Source of the DNA: Gymnopilus junonius
Taxonomy: Eukaryota > Basidiomycota > Agaricomycetes > Agaricales > Galerinaceae
DNA: 64,000 nt
Assembly (NCBI GenBank): GCA_015501075.1
Contig: JADNYJ010000128.1
Span: forward strand, 56,888-120,887
Direction: 5' to 3'
The position numbers were made by a program, and so were the translations under genes. Every line of letters starts with the position of its first letter. Position 1 is the first letter of the stretch. The notes beneath the pieces are model-generated. The model was given only the letters and a program-made list of their open reading frames with translations, did no database searches and was not told the DNA's origin. Shown in pieces: positions 1 to 11,410 of the stretch.

Positions 1-1
1 C

Positions 2-544
2 AGCCAGACCCCATCTTGGCTCACACTGTATGATCTTGCGTCTGCCTCGGTGGCCAAAAGCGAGCCCTACAAGGCACTTGCCGCAAAGGCGTCCGCCAGA
101 GAGAAAGCTCTCGTCCCTCGCCTTGCCACTCTCGACCGCAGGATCTACGAACTCATCTCCACAAGGTCGAGACCCGACCTCCCAGCGACCGCCCTTCCCG
201 GCAAATACATTCTAGTCGTCTGCATGCTAGTTTCTCCCGCCGTCGATGAAGATTTCAACAAATGGTACGAAGAGGAACACATCGACGCGATCGCCAAGAC
301 ACTCAGCTGGCAGCGATGCAGGCGTTACAAGCTTGTCGACAGGGTCGAGTTGACTGGCAAGATCGACCCCGCCAAGAAGATACACAATTACCTTGCAGTG
401 CACGAATTCGACAGCAATGACTACAACACAACGCCAGAATTTATTGCCGCTGTCAGCACACCCTGGAGCAAGAAGATTAGGGAGTCGGTGGATGATCGCT
501 ACTTGAGAAACTTTGGATTGTACAAGACTATCCAGAAAAGCTGA
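2..544 (+). CDS. EthD-like dimeric alpha/beta-barrel protein, 5' truncated by window edge
   Basis: The frame is open from base 2 to a TGA at 542-544, so the N-terminus lies outside the window. Two ferredoxin-like repeats can be seen: the end of a first one around SWLTLYDLAS, then a second with the motif FNKWYEEEHIDAIAK, which resembles the DWYDNEH motif of the first repeat in the neighbouring copy. This W-Y-x(2)-EH pattern is typical of fungal EthD-domain proteins, small stress-responsive barrel proteins whose reaction is mostly unknown. A closely similar but frame-broken copy lies 700 bases downstream in the same orientation, so this is a tandem duplication. The family call is reasonably secure; the biochemical role is not. 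Confidence 0.8.
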   Translation, partial: SQTPSWLTLYDLASASVAKSEPYKALAAKASAREKALVPRLATLDRRIYELISTRSRPDLPATALPGKYILVVCMLVSPAVDEDFNKWYEEEHIDAIAKTLSWQRCRRYKLVDRVELTGKIDPAKKIHNYLAVHEFDSNDYNTTPEFIAAVSTPWSKKIRESVDDRYLRNFGLYKTIQKS

Positions 545-1186
545 TTCCATTAGTAGGTCCCGATTTTCCAGCTCAGTGTCGTCTGCTGAATGCGTAAGGT
601 TTGCAGATGTAGAATGCGATTGTACTATCCAGGAAATATATTCTCTTCGCTGGCATTCTCCTCAATCGTAATGGTGCGGCCATGCAATCTTTGCTCGATA
701 CACACTCCTTGATATAGATTTCGAGTCTGACAAAGAACGAGACTGTGCAATGCGTACTGCGTCCATCCTCTCCTTCTCACCCTTTGTCAGACTAATACGT
801 ATTACTAAATCAGGGAATATCTCGACTAGGAAGGCTAAACTTCCCTCAATTGACACTCAATTCTACAGTAATGGTCTTCCTCCGTGTTAAACTCCAACAG
901 TTTGTTGTCAATCCCTTTTTTTCTCATGCACGCCTCAGATAACTTGACGCAAAAATACTCCAATTCGCATGGCCTGGTCTCGTGGCAATCTTTACACGAA
1001 TCCCATGCGGACTTGACCTCAACAGATTGGCGGTTACATTAATCGGGAAATCGATTTTAGGCTCAGCGAAGCAAACCATGTGAAACCTTCGGGAACACGT
1101 TCACCATGATTAAATTGATTTTCCGTACCTACGCACACCCGTCGATCCGCCCCAACCCCTATTAAGCCATCAGACCTTCCATGCCT
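545..1186. other. Intergenic spacer
   Basis: Between the two EthD-like copies I see no convincing coding frame, only the downstream region of copy one and the upstream region of copy two. Confidence 0.5.
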
Positions 1187-1193
1187 TATAAAA
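1187..1193 (+). promoter_or_regulatory. TATA box of second EthD-like copy
   Basis: TATAAAA stands 50 bases before the ATG at 1243, a normal distance for a fungal core promoter with a short 5' leader. Confidence 0.5.
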
Positions 1194-1242
1194 ACAGCTC
1201 CATTGCAGTCCCACCATCTTCCTACTTATAACACTCCCAACA

Positions 1243-1996
1243 ATGTCGACGACCAAGGTCTCCTTCTCGTCTTTGCTGAGCCCGGACCAGATGTATCTCT
1301 GGATGAGTTCACCGGTACGTCTGCACACCACATTCCAAATTCCGTTAGCATTAACATCTGATGAGGTAGATTGGTACGATAACGAGCACGCCCCCCTCCG
1401 CCTCACCGTCCCAGGGTTCCACAATGCCATCCGTTACAAAGCCACCGACGCCCAGGAACCAGCTTGGATGGCCATCTACGACCTTGCATCCCCCTCCATC
1501 GCTCAAACCCAACCTTACAAAGCTCTCACAGCCACCGCCTCCGACCAGAAAAAGCGCTCATCCCCCGGCTCGCTTCTCTCGACCGCAGACTCTACCAATC
1601 CCTCTCCTTGAGAACCAAACCCAATCTCCCATCCACCGACCCTCCCAGAAAATACCACTACCTCCTCGTCGTCTGCCTCCTCGTCCCCGCCGGAGCTGAC
1701 GAAGAATTCAACAAGTGGTATGAGGAGGAACACGTAGGCGAGATCGCCAAGGTCCCAGGATGGCAGCGGTGTAGACGTTACGAGCTCGTTGACCAGGTCG
1801 AGGTGACGGGCAAGGTTGATCCTGCGAAGAAAATCCAGAACTACCTTGCGCTGCATGACTTTGATAACGATGACTATATGACGGATCCCCAGTTCATCGC
1901 AGCCTGTAGCACGCATTGGACCATAAGATGAGGGAGGTGGTGGAGGATATTTACATGAGACGATTTGTGCTTTACAAGCAATTTCAGAAGAGCTGA
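1243..1996 (+). pseudogene. Second EthD-like copy with three frame slips
   Basis: The protein lines up over its whole length with the copy at 2-544, and also has the N-terminal half with DWYDNEHAPLRLTVPG. The start is the ATG at 1243, behind a TATA box. One intron (1315-1369, GTACGT...GTAG) fits the frame. The reading frame slips by one base near 1257 (an AAGG run), near 1545 (a CAGAAAAAG run) and near 1922, before a C-terminus that again matches copy one and ends at TGA 1994-1996. Each slip looks like a single missing base and there are no in-frame nonsense changes. It may therefore be an intact gene with sequence errors, or a young pseudogene. Confidence 0.75.
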
Positions 1997-2229
1997 ATGC
2001 CTTTTAACGGAATGAGTAAGTTTCTTGGCTTTTTTTCGATGGGCCTGTACTGACAACCACGTTACAGTTGCAATTTAACTTGTAAAGTAGTCGTAACCTT
2101 CAAAATTTGTCAATGTACTTCTCGTCAACTCTCTAGTCTATACAATCCCTTCCGCCAGGAGTCGACACCGGCAAGACGAGTTATGGACCGACTCTGCTCA
2201 TATCAAATACGTTCTCCATAACATGGCTA

Positions 2230-3528
2230 TCAACTTCTTATCAACATCCTTTCCTCGACTTCTGCTCTTGACGGAATACTATCAATAGTCCCCCTTTTCT
2301 CAACACACATCCCCGCCGCCTATTTCCAAACAGGTCAGCCACCCGAGGGCTAATGACAACACAACGGGATGACTTACATGAACACAAGTCTTCAATATAC
2401 GAGCTACCCCATCCTCCGTGATCTCCCTGCCCACATGTGCACGCGGCCCAAACTCCATCAAACCGGCTACAAATATCCCATGAAACAATCCCCAGCACCC
2501 GTCGTATCCCGAACGCCATGCACCAATTTCGCTGCAGGCTGATACAGCGCCGACGGTGCATCCTGCGAGTTTCCAGGGCGATGGAAAGGGGTACAAACGC
2601 AAGGACACCCTCAGCGCCCAACGTGCACACGACATTCGTGCCTTCAAATGCTGGCTCGGCCGACAAGTGGAAGAGGAGTTCCTTGGTTGTCATTGACGAG
2701 AGGGGCTTGGCGCGTGAGCCAGCTGCTGCTTGGTACAGCTCCTGAGCTTCGGATTCGTTCACGATCAGCCAGTCGAGCTTGTTCCATGGAAAGTCGCGTA
2801 TTTCGGATGGGGAGGGAAGGGCGAGGGGTTCATAATAACTGTGGCGTTCTTCGCGTTCTGCAGTGCGTACAGTGTCGATCGCAGTGGGATTTCGTTTTGG
2901 AGCAATAAATGTGTCGTCTCGGGAAACCATCCTTCTCCGTGCTTCGTAAACCTCTCCTCATGTAGTTCACTAAAGTTAGCACCTGGAAACAGAACTAGGC
3001 CGCCTTAATTAGCATTGATCCTGGAGTATTTGAAGAAATACGGTCTGCTTACTGATACTATTTTCTCCCTTCTCATCCACTTGAATAATTGCACGACCAG
3101 TGGGTTCCTCAACGACAATCAGACCGCCAACATCAATCCCGTACCCAGCCACCTTATCTCTAATCCACACCCCATCCCGTCCAATGCTTCCAAAAAACCG
3201 AGTCTGACCACCAGCTCGAGCAATGGCGACTGCCTGATTGGCACCCTTTCCTCCCACTCGGCTTTCATGCGCATGAGACGAGAGCGTCTCTCCTGGTCGG
3301 ACGATATGCTGCACTGATGGAAATTTTTTGGAATATGAGACCCGTGCTCAACTCATGGGTCTCAGGTTTGACCCCCCGAAAACGTATGAACGGACCATGA
3401 AAGTATTCATCGTGATCTGTAAAAAAAAAGACCATACATAAGTCAGAGAGATAATTCCATATTTAATGAACAACCAAAGACTCACTGATGGAACCTCTCA
3501 CTGTGCAAGTGCACTGGTTATCTGCCAT
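2230..3528 (-). pseudogene. Ribokinase / PfkB-family sugar kinase, frame-broken
   Basis: It would phosphorylate ribose or a similar sugar in the cytosol. The start ATG at 3528 opens a short exon (MADNQC); introns at 3417-3485 and 3314-3395 join to HDEYFHVQHIVRPGET, then the PfkB signature VGGKGANQAVAIARAGG, PTGRAIIQVDEKGENSI, LFPGANFSELHEERF, LDWLIVNE and the anion-hole/catalytic motif DTTGAGDCFMGY. A last intron precedes AAGMCVEKRGTIDSIPSR and the stop at 2230. All kinase motifs are present, but the frame slips by one base near 2823 (C/T run), near 2564-2595 and near 2470 (TTT). Order and length match fungal ribokinases. The slips sit in or beside homopolymers, so sequencing error is a live alternative to pseudogene. 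Confidence 0.8.
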
Positions 3529-4215
3529 ATCGAGGGAGCGTGAGGGGTTTGTAAGTAGGAAACAGAGGAAGCGTCCATGTGTAAACTGTTCAAGCTTATA
3601 TGATCATGAGCAAGCATGATCGTTTCCAAAAATACCTCTATAGGGGTCACAGACCAAAAAACGAGAATCCTACGTACATATATCGTACATAGTGATACAG
3701 GATGTGCACATAAATATGAGGCTCTGTCAGAGCTTATAGTCCGTTTTTCTAAAGCTATGGAAGGGGGCCGTTAGTCAAATAATAAATTATACACCGCATG
3801 TGAGAGATTGTCCCTCATGAAACGGAATGAAGCAGCAAAACGTATTACAGCATATAGATACTACCAATTGCTTTGATGCTTAAAACCGAAACCACTTGAA
3901 ACGGAAAAAAAAATGAAATGTTGCAACAACACGTAATGAAAACAGAGGAGAGGAGTTAGATTTGTGCCTAAGTAATAAATCAAATAATCTGCTTTTGGGG
4001 GGTGGTGATGGGGCGTTCAATGGATAGTCTGTTCGTGCGTGAAAAAAAAAAAAAAGTACGTTAACGTTAACAAGAGGAAAACAAAGAAAAATAGCAAGAA
4101 TAAAACGTGGAGATATAGCCCCGATTGCGAAAAAAGAGGTGACAAAAAAGTAGTAGTAGTAGTAAAAATAAACCACAACGAAGATAATTTTAGGCGAAAA
4201 AAAAAGTGGATTGGG
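3529..4215. other. Intergenic, AT-rich low-complexity tail region
   Basis: This holds the promoter of the leftward ribokinase and the 3' side of the leftward zinc-finger gene. It contains A-runs (for example 4041-4053) and a GTA trinucleotide run near 4151-4163. I see no gene. Confidence 0.5.
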
Positions 4216-7023
4216 TTAGGCAAAAAAAAAGAAAAAGCAAAAAAAGCAAAAATAAAATTTGGAATATTCGATATCCCAACCGAAAAGCTTCCCAAGAAAG
4301 AAAGACGCCACACGCTCATTTTCCATGTCGAACAAATCGTCGTCGTCGCGTGTAACCACTGGTCCGCTCAGAGGGCTCAGAGGGCCTCCTTGTTGTTGAG
4401 GGTACCGTCCACCGCTCACATTCCTCGACAAACCCGGGGGAACACTAGGAACCGTACTACGAGCCGCCGCAGAATACGATAACCTCGAAAACATGCCCTC
4501 CAAACCCCCTCCGCCCTCAATACCAGAAGTCGCCGCTGCATCTGGTTTTGTGAAGGGGGCCAATCGCCTAGGGCGCCTCGTTGATGGTGGTGATGCCGTT
4601 GTTTCCTGCAGCAATTCCTGCGCCAGGTGACGAGCCAGGTATGAAAGAGCCGGACGTGGGAGACGATGCGATGTTCGTCAGAGGAGGGAGGGCGTGGATC
4701 CTGGAGTACCCAGCGGCTAGACCTTGCGGAAGACTTTGCCCTGGCGCGTGCTGTTGGAGCGCACGCGCACTTGGAGAAAGCAGGTGAGGCGCCAAAAGCG
4801 GGTCTTCGACCTGACTGGTGAGATTGGAGGGTATAGGTCTCGCCGTCTGCGGGTTTTGGTTTTGGTGGAGAGTCTGAGTAAGATCAAAGGGAGACGGAGT
4901 AGTACGATAAGTCGTCTGTGTGTTTCCATGAGTATGCGTGTGGAAGCCCGAAGTTGAAGCTGATGAAGGTAATCCTAATCCTCCAAGAGGTTGAAGATAG
5001 TTGCTGGCGATGGAATTGTTGTTGGTCGTGCCTGTAGTCGCGCCTGGGAACAATGGATTGCTGGCTCCGCGTAATTGTCGACCGATACCGCCATGGCCGA
5101 GCTGTGCTTGTTGAGCCTGAGCCTGCTTGGCTTTGGCGTTCAGGTAGTGATGGTGCAAGCCCGGCAAGAAGGCAGCACTGGCATTGCTTGGGCTCATCAT
5201 TCCCAGCGACGAAGGCGTTCCTGCACTGCCCATGCTCATGCTCAGGCCATCGTCTCCAGGGTGAAGAGAGTTGCTATATTGGTCGAAACGCGACGCATAG
5301 CTCGCAGACGGTGTGCCTCGATGGGTTGGAGGAGAAGAAGGCATAGCAGTCGAGGCATCGGCCCATATAGACTTGATGTCACCCAATAAACTAGGAGCCG
5401 GAACAGAGCGTGAATAACGATGCCCTAAACCCGAAGTTCCGTTCCCAACGCCATTACCAGCACCAGCACCGGTCCCCAAGTCATTTGTAGCCTCCGTCGC
5501 CGCAGCATTAGCCAAAGCACTCGTCAAATGACTGATACCAGGTCTTTGACCAGAGTTGCTCCTCGACATCCTACGGCTCCTCTCTTCCGGCGTCAAAAGA
5601 TCGTTCAACGAGCTCGGCAAAAGATCTCCAAATCCTCCTCCTCAACCGCGATCTCCGCTGCCACTGACGACTTCCTAGTTGTCCTCGTGCCAGTGAATTC
5701 ATCATACTCGATGCTGATGTCGTATTCACCACGTGAGCCGAAACCGTTCATGCCAGCAGAGCGCTGCTGAGAGACGGAAGACGACAGTTGGGAATTGAGC
5801 AGTCCGCTGAAAGAATTTGCGCCCACGTTCGGAGAGCCGGCATCGGAGTCCCCCCAACCTCTCCGTCCGCCCATCATGGCCAAACCGCTGCCTAGACTAG
5901 CGGCAATTCCAGCGGTGTTGTAAGAGGAAGGATGGAAGATGTTCTGGTTCCCAGGAGCTGAGAAAGGGGAGGATGGAAGACCCGCGTTATTCGATGGAGA
6001 AGAACTCATGTTGACCCCATTGATATGAGTTTGACCACGTGGGGAAGTACCTGGGGTGAAAGCACCACCGTTGACACGGGATGGTGAGATAGGTTGGCCA
6101 GGACGATAGTTAGGGGGAGAACCGATAGGACCAAAGTCGTTTGCAGCCGTATTTGCTGGCGGGCGGGGTGCAGACACAGGGACCACATTAGTGTTTGCGG
6201 TCGTTTGATATTGGGAGGGAGACGAAGTCTCCGCATTTGGGGAAGCACTTTTGGAAGCCTCATCCAAATCGGCGTGGCGAGGTAGATTTTTAGGTGTGGA
6301 GGGCTGATGGACACCTTCCATTTCCTCTAGAGAGGCGAATGCCGCGAAATCGGTATCTTTCAGGGGCGGAGCTGGTGCGGAGGGTGATATAGTAGCCTTC
6401 AATGACAGGTTCATGGGTGGACGGCCAGAAGGCGAAGTGCCTGACGACCCAGAATTGACGAGGCGTGTAGGAGCAGTAGCGCCTCCAGCCAAGAGAGGGA
6501 GCCTGCTGCTTACGCCGTTCGAGCTCAAAGTGGGCTCTCTCTTGCCTCCGCGGCTCGATTTTGCTCCCTTATCCCCAGAAGCATTGGAAGCAGCGGCAGC
6601 GGCAGCCTGCGCAGCTTTCTTGTTCTTCCTATCCATCGCCATACTCTGCCCCGGAAGCACATGTGCGAGGGCACACTTGTGGCCAAACTTGCAGTTGCCC
6701 TTCACAAACCATGTACAGGTCTCTTCTGCCCAGGCTCGGGCGTTGAGTGAGAGAAAGGGCAGGATGCGCCAGCTGTGCAACCGCCAACCTTGAAGAATTT
6801 GCAAGGCACATGAGAAAGATCCTTCGCTATGGTGAAAAAGAGAGAAAAAAAGAAGGATAAGATTAGATCGAGCGAAAAAAGAGTTGCAAAGAAGAGGCGT
6901 ACTTTTTGAGCAGCAGATTGCTTCTGCTTTGACCCCTGCCTCTGTCAGCTCGGTCAGAGTCTCTGTCCCGTTCTCTTTCCCTATCGCGATCCAAATCGTG
7001 GTGGGTGCGGTGTCTGTGGGCAT
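4216..7023 (-). CDS. Two-finger CCCH zinc-finger protein (Lee1-like), frame slips
   Basis: Probably an RNA-binding regulator. An exon starting at ATG 7023 joins through an intron (6827-6902) to KDLSHVPCKFFKVGGCTAG and a first C-x7-C-x5-C-x3-H finger ending SCPFSH. A second finger follows at once (ETCTWFVKGNCKFGHKC-ALAH), then VLPGQSMAMDRKNKKAAQ, a long Ser/Pro/Gly/Asn-rich disordered tract, and the conserved stretch PSSLNDLLTPEERSRRMSR. The tail ends in DDDDLFDMENE. The paired fingers plus LLTPEER are characteristic of fungal Lee1-type proteins. Frame slips by one base occur near 6730 (AAA in the finger linker), near 5625 and near 4570 (CCC). The N-terminal exon choice is the least certain part. 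Confidence 0.75.
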
Positions 7024-7255
7024 GAGGGTAGTAGACTGAGAGTAAAAGGATAAATAGGACTGAGGAAGAGGATATGTGGGCAGTCACAAGCAGGAACGCC
7101 GCCAAGAAAAGACCCGACTGCAAAACTGCCATTTGCTTACACGTGCGATCACGTAAGCCAGTCCTTGCAGGAAATCCCAATGCGAACACTGATAATGCAC
7201 TCATCAGGATGACTGCAGCTAGCGCGATGAACACAGCACACAATACACGGGCCAT
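6863..7255 (-). CDS. Possible small membrane protein overlapping the zinc-finger gene's 5' exon
   Basis: The 130-residue frame starts MARVLCAVFIALAAVILMS and has two or three strongly hydrophobic segments (residues about 3-27, 45-62 and 64-74), followed by an Arg/Asp-repeat tail. It shares its DNA with the proposed first exon of the CCCH gene in another frame, so only one of the two is likely translated here. I do not recognise the family. It may instead be 5' leader sequence. Confidence 0.3.
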   Translation of the reverse strand: MARVLCAVFIALAAVILMSALSVFALGFPARTGLRDRTCKQMAVLQSGLFLAAFLLVTAHISSSSVLFILLLSVYYPHAHRHRTHHDLDRDRERERDRDSDRADRGRGQSRSNLLLKKYASSLQLFFRSI

Positions 7256-9072
7256 CTACTAATATCTCGAGCGACCTAAATTCCAATGACCAGCAGATGA
7301 CGAAAGTTTAACACCCGTTATGAACTCCCAGCGAGTCTCGGAGGCACTGCCGCTTTCCAACAAGGTCACCTTCTGTGAGGGCGTATGTCAGAGATCCAAA
7401 AAAATATCACCACAAACAAAGCTTACATGGGGGGTTCCGACAACCGTTCAAATTGTCCGCAGTGAACTTGCTATCCTTGAACAGTTTGGCCCAGCGCAGA
7501 AGATACGTATATTGTCGGGTCAGTGTTTAAAAGTTCGTCAACTCTGGCTCTGCATGTTGAACTTTCGCCATTAGTATGGGTCGCACATTCTTTAAACTGA
7601 ACTGTATTTGTAGTGGGTAAATTTCAAGTCGAAGGGACCCAGAAAGCCCATGTACATTGTATATCCTTTGGACTATGTAACACGTTGCGTGCTGGTATCA
7701 TCTGAAGAGTACGTCGTTAGCGTTCACCACTGTTGATTGAATGACCGTTACTCTGCTTAAAAAAGCGTTCATGTGCACTGGCGTCCATATTTTCTTCCTA
7801 TGAGTCCCATCTCGAGAAAGGACTAATTCAACATTGATGGTATGCGCGCCTGTGAGGTATCTACGGCAATTCAGGTGGTCTCATTGGATGCATATATGCT
7901 AGAGCTTGCATCATCACCCTTCGAAGACTTATAATTCAGTTGCGCAATACCTGCATAGTCACTACTGGTATATACCTAATATCTAAATGACTACCAAGGT
8001 CTGCTACGCAGTCAACTTGAATGAAAAAACGTCCGCAGATATGGATTCACGTAATGAAATAAAACTCACTGTCATTATTTTCCTTGCAAAGGCTGCTCCT
8101 CAGTTCAACTTCTCATACTTGTTCAACAAGCACACAGCGAGAATCTGAGATCCAGTTCCACTACAGTAATCTAGATATTACTAGTAAAGAGTTCGTGTTG
8201 ATTTGAATGGGGTGCAAAATAGAAGACAAATGCATACCCCCCAACCCAGAGTCAATCGGCCAGAGATATAGACCCCTCCAATTCTGGTCTTACTCTAAAC
8301 CGCGATCTTTCCAGTTGGAAACGTTGGCAGATTCAATAGGAAGATGACGGTGAACGCTCATCCTTGCTGTAGCAATGCTACGAGCTGCTCTTTAAGAGTG
8401 CGTAGAAGAAGATATACATCTAAAGGACAGGTTACAGTGACTTGCATATTGGTTTGCGGACATGAATTTTCAAGTTTGTGTTTGAATCAAGAGGAAACTC
8501 CCAGGCACCAAACTTGCCGTGCACTTCGGGAACACCTATTCCTCCGACAAAAATTCTGAAAAAAAGTCACAGAACCTCAATCTTTATTTGAGAGTCAATT
8601 CTTTGAGGAAATTGGTTACAATTCACTTGAATGACACTTGAAAGTAGCATTCATTGAGGCCAATGGGCATCTTTCGGGCCCTCTGTGGGGACAGGCACAG
8701 CCCGGATCAAGCCCAAACCTAACACGGCCAAATAGGTGTTTACGAATTATGACTGCAAACCAATATGCAAGTCACTGTAATGCAAAACAAAAAAATATGT
8801 TAACGCTGAGGCTAAAAAAGAGAGGTTCGAGGGATGAAAGCCAACTTGGTGAACCGTGATTGGATCAATGAAATTCAAAACCAAAATGATTCATTCACGT
8901 GATATTGTGCTATTTTTAAGTTTGGTGCTTTTATGTTCTCGTCGATGTCCAGACTTCCAATCCAGTATCCATTTTCCATGTTCTGTTAGCAGTGAGTAAA
9001 CAATTGTTGCCAACAGTACGGGCTTAAAATTTACTTGTGGTATACACTAGCATATAACGCACGGCTATGGTA
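7256..9072. other. Gene-poor stretch
   Basis: Only short unsupported frames (for example 7320-7574 and 8344-8559) are present, without recognisable motifs, splice structure or neighbours that would support them. I see no repeats beyond short A/T runs. Confidence 0.45.
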
Positions 9073-9334
9073 CATCAGGAAGTTCGCAATTTACTTGTCC
9101 GCTTTTGGCGGTTTTCCGGCTTGCGGCTGCCGCACGGCAAGTAAAAAAAGCCAAGTTAGGGCAAAATCATTAGAAAGTTCCAGAATTTTCATTACAAATT
9201 TGTGATGCGAACTGGCCATCAAAGTCGCTTTTCCGAAAAAGGGACGCAGATTGTCTAACTTTTTACTTTGACGCTTTTTTACGCTTATTTCCGCTTGTAC
9301 AAGCGTAAACAAGTAAATTGTGAAACTCCTGATG
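9073..9334. mobile_element. Short MITE-like element with 25-base terminal inverted repeats
   Basis: CATCAGGAAGTTCGCAATTT... at 9073-9097 matches the reverse complement of 9310-9334 at about 22 of 25 positions. The 262-base unit has no coding capacity and ends with an inner GCTTGTACAAGC palindrome. It lies about 240 bases upstream of the metallothionein TATA box. A target-site duplication is not clear. Confidence 0.55.
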
Positions 9335-9571
9335 CTACAGAAGAGAGTGACGGTAGTCCGATCACACATGCGATATCCGGTACCGTTCCACTGATAACCA
9401 ACACAGTCCTCAAACGCAATTCCATTCCAAGTGTGGCGCACAAGAGCCATTTACGCGCGGATCATTACTCCTGCCTCTCCACAAAAGGTAATTGCCTCAT
9501 CGCTGACACACAGCATTTGTCTCGGCCGCCCCAAACGAGCGACGTCATAGAACGTAGGGATGCTCAGAGGG

Positions 9572-9578
9572 TATATAA
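9572..9578 (+). promoter_or_regulatory. TATA box of metallothionein
   Basis: TATATAA stands 89 bases before the metallothionein ATG. A GACGTCAT (CRE/ATF-like) motif lies at 9541-9548, just upstream. Confidence 0.5.
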
Positions 9579-9666
9579 GATGTGGGACATCCCAAGACAA
9601 GGTCTACCAACTCCCCCAACTCTTCCTTTGCAAAACAAACATTACACGACACAGTTTCTTAGCGAA

Positions 9667-9988
9667 ATGGCACCTTCAGATTGCACCTGCGAAAGCGCCT
9701 GCACGTACGTTCCACATCTTCGCCACTTTTACGCCTGTGCTGGGTGTTGATCTGATTCTTCTTCTCCAGTGCCTGCGGCCCATCTGGAACCGGCTGCGCC
9801 TGCGCCAAGGGTAAATGCGACTGCGCCGAGTGCCCCAACAAGGCTCACACCGCCCAGGTATGTCTTTCAGTCGAACGTTCAGTACGATGCGCTAACCTTC
9901 TCTCGTTGCTCAGTGTGCCTGCCAGCAACCAGGACATGGCGACTCGTGCGGTTGCACCAACAGCAACAAACCTTGCAACTGCTCGTAA
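9667..9988 (+). CDS. Metallothionein
   Basis: A small cysteine-rich protein that binds copper, zinc or cadmium in the cytosol. Three exons (9667-9704, 9770-9857, 9914-9988) with clean GT-AG introns encode 66 residues with 15 cysteines, almost all as C-x-C or C-x(2)-C pairs: CTCESAC-TAC, GCACAKGKCDCAEC, CACQQPGHGDSCGC and the end KPCNCS. There are no aromatic residues, as expected of metallothioneins. One histidine lies in the central linker (NKAHTAQ) and one in the third exon. The frame is intact. No single-exon reading shows the gene: the first exon read through its intron runs to an early stop. Metal-responsive regulation is usual for the family but not shown here. Confidence 0.92.
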
Positions 9989-10257
9989 ACGAGTCTAGCC
10001 CCCCAGAGCTATAGGTTTCACCCGCAAACGTCGCAACAAGATTATCGCCGCCACTCATAACCACTTGTATTTGTACAAGCCTAAAGTAAAATGATGTAAT
10101 ATAAAACGCGAATTACTATGTGCAACTATGGCTACATTGTCGCATATCGCCTTACGAACCAGTGACCATGATAAGAATCATTTGCTGAATATGAATATCG
10201 ATCTTATTCCTCGACTCAATATTTAATACATCGCATCTGAAAAGTATCGTGTACATT

Positions 10258-11410
10258 TTACCAAGCAGTATGCCCACCGTCAACGACAAGGCTAAAGGAG
10301 AAAAGTAATCAATCAAATGCCAATCCACAGAAATCAAATGCGACAACTCACTCTGAGCCAGTACAGAAAGTGGAAGCATCACTAGCAAGGAAAAGAGCGA
10401 CGCCTCGCATTTCGTCCGGTCTCGCGAGGCGACCTAATGGGTTCTGCGACGACCATGAGGCCGCTAGCTCGGGTTGGGTCTTGAGAAACGCTTTTGTCAT
10501 ACTGCGAGTGAGTATTTTAGTTCAAGCTCTAGACTCCGTTGCAAAGAAGAAAAAAAGGAAACAGGTGACACTGACTCGGTCTCTACATAGCCTGGGCTTA
10601 TGGAATTGACACGGATGTTCTTGGGACCGAGTTCACAAGCCATGGAGCGAGCCATTTGGATGACGGCGGCTTTGCTGGTATTGTACGCCGTCCAGTGCAT
10701 GTCCTATGACCACCGAACCGTTGTGAGTTATCAAAAAAGCTCAAGAAATGATGCAGTGCTCACTTTATTGGCGATGCTTCCACTCATACTGCCAATGAGA
10801 ATGATGCTGCCCGGTGTACCGTATTTTTCCATTTGCCTTCCGGCTGCTTGAGCAGTGTGGAGGACACCACAAATATTGATGTCAATAATCTGCGATCAAT
10901 AAATTACATCAGGCTCAAAATCCAAGTACCCCCCCCCCGAGGGGGAAAAAACCGCACCTTCTTAAATTCCTCTCCAGGATACTGCAACACCTCCTCACCC
11001 TTCAAAATCCCAGCACACGCAACACAAATATCCATCCTCCCCTCCTTCTCCGCAATACCCTCCACCAAATCCCACATCCCCTGCTGCTTGGTCACATCGC
11101 ACGGCATGTACTCCATCCGCCCTTTCAGCACCCCATGCGAGTCGCCGGTCAATTTCTTGTTGACGAACTCTTGCACCTTGGTCCAGTTCGCGTCGGGTTT
11201 CTCAGGGAGGTCGAGGCAGTAGACGATCGCGCCGGCTTCTGCTAGAGCTAGGCGATTTCGAGCCCAATTCCTCGGTGGCCGCCGGTGACGATGGCCACAC
11301 GCCCTGGGATGGAAAGAGGTTGAAGGCGGTGCGATGGGTCATGGCGCCCGATAGGACGGCAGCGACGCCTTTTGTGACGGATTTGGAGGTTGCGAAAGGT
11401 GTTCTGACAT
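10258..11410 (-). CDS. Short-chain dehydrogenase/reductase (arabinitol/sorbose/xylulose reductase type), frame slips
   Basis: NAD(P)-dependent oxidoreductase. The ATG at 11410 opens MSEHLSQPPNPSQKASLPSY; then comes the dinucleotide-binding motif VTGGHRGIG, the strand YCLDLPEKPD, MDICVACAGIL with the NAG-like motif, SIILIGSMSGSIANK and the catalytic YNTSK (Y-x3-K). The C-terminal part is IRVNSISPGYVETDMTKAF and ends VDGGHTAW at 10258. Four introns fit. VNSISPGYVETDM is typical of D-arabinitol 2-dehydrogenase / sorbose reductase relatives. Three one-base slips lie in the first 180 bases (near 11345, 11295 and 11250), two of them in C runs. Elsewhere the frame is clean, so error in the sequence is likely. 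Confidence 0.8.

Noticed and set aside
7320..7574. 84-residue rightward frame as a gene
   Set aside because: No motif, no intron signals, no promoter element and no relation to neighbours.
10927..10950. C10/G5-A6 run as a structural or regulatory hairpin
   Set aside because: It lies inside an intron of the leftward SDR, the arms are uneven homopolymers, and run length is unreliable in this sequence.
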